Position numbers and translations under genes: made by a program. From the NCBI GenBank assembly GCA_038496445.1, contig JALMLS010000165.1:1-64000 (forward strand): 64,000 nucleotides of DNA, written 5' to 3'. Shown here one piece after another: positions 58,871 through 64,000 of the stretch. The DNA comes from Trichosphaerium sp. ATCC 40318. Lineage: Eukaryota > Discosea > Flabellinia > Trichosidae. The stretch's first letter is position 1, and the number at the start of each line of letters is the position of its first letter. Under the pieces are notes generated by a model. The model was not told the origin of the DNA. It searched no databases and saw nothing but the letters and a program-made list of their open reading frames with translations.

Positions 58871-61073
58871 CTACAAGAGTAGAAACAAGAGAGCTACGAT
58901 TGCTGACACTGCAGCTTTATCATATGTAAAACCACTTGTTGTTTGCGAACTTGGTGCTACTGGGGCCTGAGTAGTAGGATCTGTTGGCGCTACTGTGGTT
59001 GGGGGAATTGGAGCTGTTGGTGTAGCTGTTGTCGGAGGCACAGAGGGAGCTATTGTTGTTGGTGGTGTTGGTCCAATTGGAGCAGTTGGTTCTGCTGTAG
59101 TTGGAGATATAGTCGGTGGTGGAGTCGGCGGGAAGTCAAGTAAAGCGTTTCTAGCACGAGAATGTCAATAACCATCGAGTTGACAATTAAAAAAAACGCA
59201 CTTTTCCCACTGTTCTAGCATCCTTGAGTATACTCTGAAATCATCGATACAGGTACCATTACCACTCAATCCTGTAGTAGTTTCTATAGCAAATAAGTTG
59301 TAACCAAATATAAAAAGAAACACGTGACTATGTTTGTCGAACTTTAAAAGCTTTCTAGGTATTGTTTAAAACACGTACCTCCAATAATAGGTCTTCTAGA
59401 TTGAGCATTACCAAGTACAGGTGGAGTAACTTCAAATACTTTTGCGACTTCATTATTGACAGACAAAGTAATTTGATTATTAGTGTTAATTATTTCAAGC
59501 ATTATCAGATTCCATGTCCTTGCAGGGGTGTTATCTATCCAAGCAGTACCACTACAGCTACTAGTCACACACATAGTCAGCCTGGTACCGTTAATACCGG
59601 AGTAAAGCTCCAATCCAACACTGTTAGGATTGTCACGAAAGGTGAGTATTCTTTGACGTTGGTTTTTTTCTCTGCTTAGCCAAAAAGCGATTGTTAGCGG
59701 TGCTTTTTTAATAGCAGCGAAGACATCTTCATCAGCTTTGATAGATTTCGTTAGTCTATAAGAACACACCATAACCCTTTCAGGTATATTGTAGCGTACT
59801 TATTTCTAGTTCCTTTGCTCCGTCCTCGAAACAAAGTGCACTGTTTGGGTTTCCAAATCGGTCAGCTTCAAACTCTGGATCAGTACCAGCGTCTGTATAC
59901 ATTCCTCCAATCTCGCCTATACCATCAAATGTAATATGAGCCTCTATAATAATAACTTATTAACCCCTTATCAAGTACATTGTAAAAACGGCTATATAAA
60001 AGAAAGTCTTCTTACCAGGTTCAAGTCCTTGATTAAAGGGTGCAAAAGGAGGATAAGTAAAGTCAAGTTGTGCCGATCTAGAGCGTATTAGTAACGCAAC
60101 TAAACAAAAGAGTACCTTTCTGTCGAATCAAGTGCACTATCCCAAAATTTCATGTCATCTATCGCGTAGCCATTTCCACTTCGGATTGCTATCCAAAAAT
60201 AAGAGAATGAGACGTACAACAAAAAAAACAAACACAACACATAAATAATATGAAAAATTTTTTTCAGCAAAGTCACGTGATAGTGTGTTTGAAAACAGGG
60301 TCAAATTTGAATGCACTGGAAGATGACATACCATCTCCACCAATAATAGGTAAAAAATTAGACGTTGCAGATAATACGGGTCCTCCAGTAACTACAAAAT
60401 CTGTTGCAAGAACATTGTTGACATAGAACTCGATGTTTGTGTTTGCAGATTGAACGACAAACGTCAATAAAAACCATGTTCCTGCAGGTAAATTATCCTG
60501 CCATGCTCTGCCACTGCAAGCGTTTGCTGAACACATTGTAATTCCATCTCCATTCGTCCCAACGTAAGCTTCAAACCCACCATTTTGTGGTGTATCGCGA
60601 GCATCGAATATAGGCTGTGTACGTCTGTACTTACGGCTCATCCAGAAGGAAAGAGTCATAGGAGCGCTTTTAAATACGCTTTGTATTGTTGTATTACCTA
60701 AAAACGCACGTAAACGCGACGATCAACGTAGAGGAGTAGTTTTTAAAGCGTGTAGCGCGTTTTTTGGTAAAATATCCTTTCTGTACTGCGTTACGTACTA
60801 ATGCGAACTGGCTTTGATTCCTCTCCGAAGTATATAGCGCTGTTGGCATTTCCAAAGCGATCCGCAACAAATATTGGATCTTCCGTTCCTGCCGTTGTTA
60901 ACAAATCTCCTTCAAAGTCACCATCAAACTTCAAGTGTGCGATTGGATCTATTTAACCGTCAATTAACTCTGTTTGTAGTTTTCTTTGATCCCCAACCTG
61001 TACCTTGGGCTGTAGCAATAGCAAGCAGTACAAAACATACCAGTAAACTGGATTTGATACCCTTATTGTCCAT
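58871..61073 (-). CDS. Two-LamG-domain surface protein, probably GPI-anchored
   Basis: The signal peptide is MDNKGIKSSLLVCFVLLAIA. After an in-phase intron, the first LamG/concanavalin-like domain reads PIAHLKFDGDFEGDLL, DRFGNANSAIYF, MTLSFWMSRKYRRTQPIFDA and SGRAWQDNLPAGTW. The second repeats the pattern: AHITFDGIGEIGGMYT, DRFGNPNSALCF, LTIAFWLSREKNQRQRILTF and SGTAWIDNTPARTW. A Thr/Pro stalk (PTTAEPTAPIGPTPPTTIAP) precedes a C-terminal hydrophobic tail (AVSAIVALLFLLL) with small residues before it, as in a GPI signal. Probably a carbohydrate-binding adhesin on the cell surface. Two introns carry TCACGTGA or ACACGTGAC. The intron donors near 60333 and 59390 follow the GTA consensus. Confidence 0.8.
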
Positions 61074-61370
61074 CTGTTAAGAGCGGAAGGTAAATAAAGT
61101 GAATTAAAATTTATAAAAATACGAAACCCGAAGCCCGAAAGCCGAGAAAATTTTTTCTAGAATGACAGCCGCTCACTGAATTTATGTGTACCTTCCTAAA
61201 AATACAGTCATTGAGCTGTAAAGCAAGCCCGCAAAAGAAGGTTACAGAACGTTCAAAGGATTATACGTTTCTAATGTTCGTGACAATTTGGTATCCGTCT
61301 GTTGAACGAAAACCATAATGGATTAACGAGTGGATCCACTGCTTAAGGCCTGTTAAGTTAGAATGATATT

Positions 61371-61553
61371 TCAGTGGAAAAAGTATGTTGACGCAGGGTG
61401 CCAGTCAATTTCAACAGAGTTACCTCGCTTGTAGCCAGAAAGGCATAAGTTGCCATTTTCGTACCATTCTTTAATACGTTTTGTAGTCCCTTTGTAATAC
61501 ACAGTACCACCAGAAATACCGGTCTCGGACTGAAACGAAAAAAACCGGTTCAT
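61371..61553 (-). pseudogene. YwqK/MORN-like repeat fragment
   Basis: Reads YYKGTTKRIKEWYENGNLC then LSGYKRGNSVEIDWHP and stops. It includes the 105-bp block (61406-61510) shared with 57350-57454. No start or other repeats are attached. Confidence 0.65.
61406..61510. repeat. 105-bp duplicated block, copy 2
   Basis: Direct copy of 57350-57454. The sequences diverge at both ends. Confidence 0.85.
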
Positions 61554-61858
61554 TAGCGGTCCGCTGCCACAAAACCTTCCTGTCTTTATACATTACCCTA
61601 ATCACTGTGCATGCCCTTAAGGAGTTGGAGTGACTTTTTTTTCGAAATACCGAAAATAGTTTCAAAAACGTTCTTGAAGCCAAAGAATTTACTTGTTACA
61701 TTTTACTACGCATGCAAAGTATTAAAATAGAGGTTTGGGCAAAATGTAATGAGACCCAAAATATCACGTGAACTTTTGATTTTAGTGTTTAAGACTACTT
61801 GTAATCAACAGAGTAGCTAGAGTCAAGCATGCCATTAGAGAAGATAATGTGTTGCATC
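61554..61858. other. Intergenic, no gene supported
   Basis: The 3' flank of the F-box-Ras gene, containing ATCACGTGAAC near 61763. Confidence 0.45.
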
Positions 61859-63566
61859 CTAAAATCCTTTATCTTTTTTGTTATACCAGGATACTACCGC
61901 TACTGACGCTCCCCACATAACTGGGTCACTTCGAAAAGAATGAAGCAAGTTGTTTTGATTATGTATAGCCATTTTGAGCTAGACAAACCATTTACAACCT
62001 TCATTAAACTTATACGAGTAACATCATTTCTTGCCAAGCATCTTAGAGAAAAATTTGGATATCTTGGATTTACTTTTTGTAGTACTATTTTAGGGTTAGG
62101 AATGTAACACGTGTGAAACCGAAATAATTTAAAAATAGCAAAAACAACCAAAATATTGTAAATAGACAATACCTTACAGGTGGCAACTTTAACACCATTT
62201 GTTGATAGTGTTCAACGATAAGTTCAAAAAGCTGTTCAATATTTTGGCCTGTTTTACAACTCACAGAAATAAAACGTGCTCCCCATGACTTTGCACGTTC
62301 TACACCTTCAGATTCGTGTACTTGTGTTTCATAATCTAGATCACACTTATTCGCAACCTACAAAACAAAAGTGACCAAACAGTCCAGAACCATCACGAAA
62401 ATCGCAGCAAAAGAGCAGTACTAATATCATTGGGAATACTTCGATATCCTTAACACGCATGATCTGGTCTCTAAACGGTACAAGTTCATCAAAGCTTGAT
62501 CTACTGCTACTAGAGTAAACAAGAACAAATATCTCTTCCCTGTGCATATATTGATCACGCATTGCACTGTACCTGATAAAAAGTAAATTCACAAAGACAA
62601 AACAAAATGGTCTGATATGTATACGCACTCTTCTTGGCCAGCGGTATCTAGTACACTAAATTTAGCATAAAAATTTCCCTTTTTGATGGACATTATCGTT
62701 TCGTCTTCTAAATTCAGTGTGAGTGTATATCATGAAGTACAATGCAACAAGTCATGTTACTGAAGATTCACTTACCTATTGTTGGATCGTATTCATCCAG
62801 GAACCGACCAGTTATGTATCTTGTAATTATAGCAGTCTATTATCAAGAGTTTGTTGAGTTAACGCAAAAACACGTGTTTTATCACGTGACAGAAAAAAAA
62901 ACCTTGACATACACATCCTACGCCTCCACCTCCACAGAAACAACACTTTATCTTAAAAATCATGTTGTATTAGGCAGTGTTCAAGTTAACTTTAAAGGTG
63001 TTTAAACACGTACTTCAAAGTCAGACGCTGTGATTTTTCTTACGGATGTCTTTGACATTTCCAACTTTGGTAAATGTTTTGATACTTCGTTATCGTACGA
63101 ACTGGGAAGACGTTAACGTTTTATAGTAGCAAAACGTTTAAAAGAGATCACCTGGAAACTGAGAGCATGACCACCTACAAGAAAGCTGTTAACTTCTAGA
63201 GTAGTTTTGAAAAAAATAAAATTCGTAGCTCCTAGAGGGCTTTGTTTTGATAGGTTGCAATGGATCCAGTTAGATTAGTACCTTATGTGTCCAGTCGTAG
63301 ATAAAAGCGCTCTTGATGTTATCACCTGTTGAAGTTTGTCTGTAAAATGTATTTTCAACGCTTGGAAATGTACCTTTAGGTTCTGATCCGAAGTGTTGGG
63401 CGTAAAAACGTTGCCACAAAAAGTTATCAGATGTAAATGATCTAAAAGACTTAGAAGTAGCGCCAAGAGCTACTAAATGTTCCACATCGAGGTTATAGAT
63501 GATTAACACAAGTATTTCACGCGGAAACGATTCAAAAGGTAATAAATCTGTTTCCTTCTTCTCCAT
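61859..63566 (-). CDS. F-box domain fused to a Ras-like GTPase with altered P-loop
   Basis: Exon 1 (95 codons, ATG at 63566) holds an F-box: ESFPREILVLIIYNLDVEHL, then ALGATSKSFRSF and DNFLWQRFYAQHF. Its donor after DWTHK (gtactaatc) pairs in phase 0 with ctttcttgtag, giving VVMLSVSSSYDNEVSKHLPK and then the Ras part. Ras motifs: IKCCFCGGGGVGC joined to TAIITRYITGRF, DEYDPTI, FSVLDTAGQEEYSAMRDQYM, NKCDLD and SVSCKTGQ. Total about 341 residues. The P-loop Lys position (G-x-x-x-x-G-K-S/T) is Cys, at about residue 145. The C-terminus ...SWYNKKDKGF has no CAAX box. Gln61 and NKxD are normal. The alternative reading is two tightly packed genes with a 7-nt gap (F-box stop at 63175, Ras ATG at 63058 or 63168). 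The fusion fits the splice consensus better. Confidence 0.7.
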
Positions 63567-64000
63567 TGTATTGATACACCTAATAATACCTAATAGTACA
63601 CGTGCCGGTTAATAACAAATCAATGTTAAGCTCCAATTAAAACGACATTTCAGCGAAATAGATCTAGCGCATTTTGAGTTTTTTGCCCTTGGCTCACAAC
63701 GCCCTGAAAGGGATACAAATAGTCACTCAAGTATTATCTACGCGCGTAAAGGCCAACAAATCTGAAACGTTTTTTTTTGGCTGTACACGTGTTTTGCTCC
63801 GTTACAGACGTTTGGGTAAACTTCAGTTGACTGCGTATAAATCAACAATAATCGACAAAGCTTTCACAACATGGCGAGCAGCAATCACCCACATCCCACC
63901 CAAAAATTTCCCTTTCAATTTGTTTTTAACAACTGTAAAACCTTTCTTTTATTTTCCAAGTGTTCTTGTATAATATAACAAATGCTTGGCGCTGCGCTAG
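63567..64000. other. Intergenic at the right edge
   Basis: The 5' flank of the F-box-Ras gene, with CACGTG words near 63599 and 63785. An open plus-strand frame at 63674-63973 has no ATG near its beginning and no known motif, so it is not called as a gene. Confidence 0.4.

Noticed and set aside
63674-63973. Open plus-strand frame of 99 codons at the right edge
   Set aside because: No ATG at its beginning, no family motif and no splice context.

Overview
The window reads as nuclear DNA of a free-living unicellular eukaryote. It is AT-rich (roughly two thirds A+T by eye). Nearly every gene is cut by short introns, mostly about 45-130 nt, with GTACG, GTATG or GTAAG donors and pyrimidine-rich TAG/CAG acceptors. 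Stop codons are standard. The gene content also points to a eukaryote: Ras- and Rho-family GTPases, plasma-membrane-type Ca2+-ATPase relatives, a family-3 (GABA-B-like) GPCR, an ITFG1-like FG-GAP receptor, a lysosomal-type serine carboxypeptidase, a mitochondrial carrier-like protein, F-box proteins and GPI-type surface proteins. The mix (family-3 GPCR, TerD proteins, WRKY-like zinc finger) resembles amoebozoan or similar heterotrophic protists. I cannot name the species and saw no rRNA, tRNA, CRISPR array or bacterial-type operon.

Layout. 1-2300: exon fragments, including a WRKY-like zinc-finger exon, and two adjacent palindromes. 2360-8344: a secreted lysozyme, then a long intron-rich ankyrin/coiled-coil gene on the minus strand. 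7872-10518: the 5' end of that gene is present twice as direct copies of about 545 bp; the second copy abuts the ITFG1-like gene (10578-13829). 14-23 kb: a broken repeat-protein remnant, a small SPFH/band-7 gene, a Rho GTPase, an ankyrin gene, a secreted protein of unknown family, and a patch of ankyrin and LRR pseudogene scraps. 23-29 kb: a Pro-Val-Gln-Pro repeat surface protein, an MddA/ICMT-like membrane protein, an RNA ligase, a small transposon-like element and a second ankyrin gene. 29.1-54.7 kb: a large inverted repeat whose arms (about 4.3-4.5 kb each) carry one P-type ATPase gene apiece. The arms enclose about 17 kb with a YwqK/MORN-like repeat protein, a TerD-TerD-C2 protein, the carboxypeptidase, an acidic nuclear-looking protein, the mitochondrial carrier-like protein, a small unknown protein and the GPCR. 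55-64 kb: an F-box/LRR protein, repeat-protein remnants, a two-LamG GPI-type protein, and a gene that reads in frame as an F-box joined to a Ras-like GTPase.

Three themes recur. First, protein-degradation adaptors: F-box or F-box-like segments are attached to YwqK repeats, to LRRs, possibly to ankyrin repeats, and to a Ras GTPase. Second, repeat-protein turnover: ankyrin, YwqK and LRR families leave broken copies and homogenised tails. Third, altered catalytic residues: the Rho protein lacks Gln61, the Ras-like protein has Cys at the P-loop lysine, and both P-type ATPases lack the usual Ca2+ ligands in M6. The palindrome CACGTG is strongly over-represented across the window, in promoters and introns alike. 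Two introns appear to use a GC donor inside that same word (GCACGTGA).

All exon joins were made by hand from phase and splice consensus, so cDNA could shift individual boundaries.
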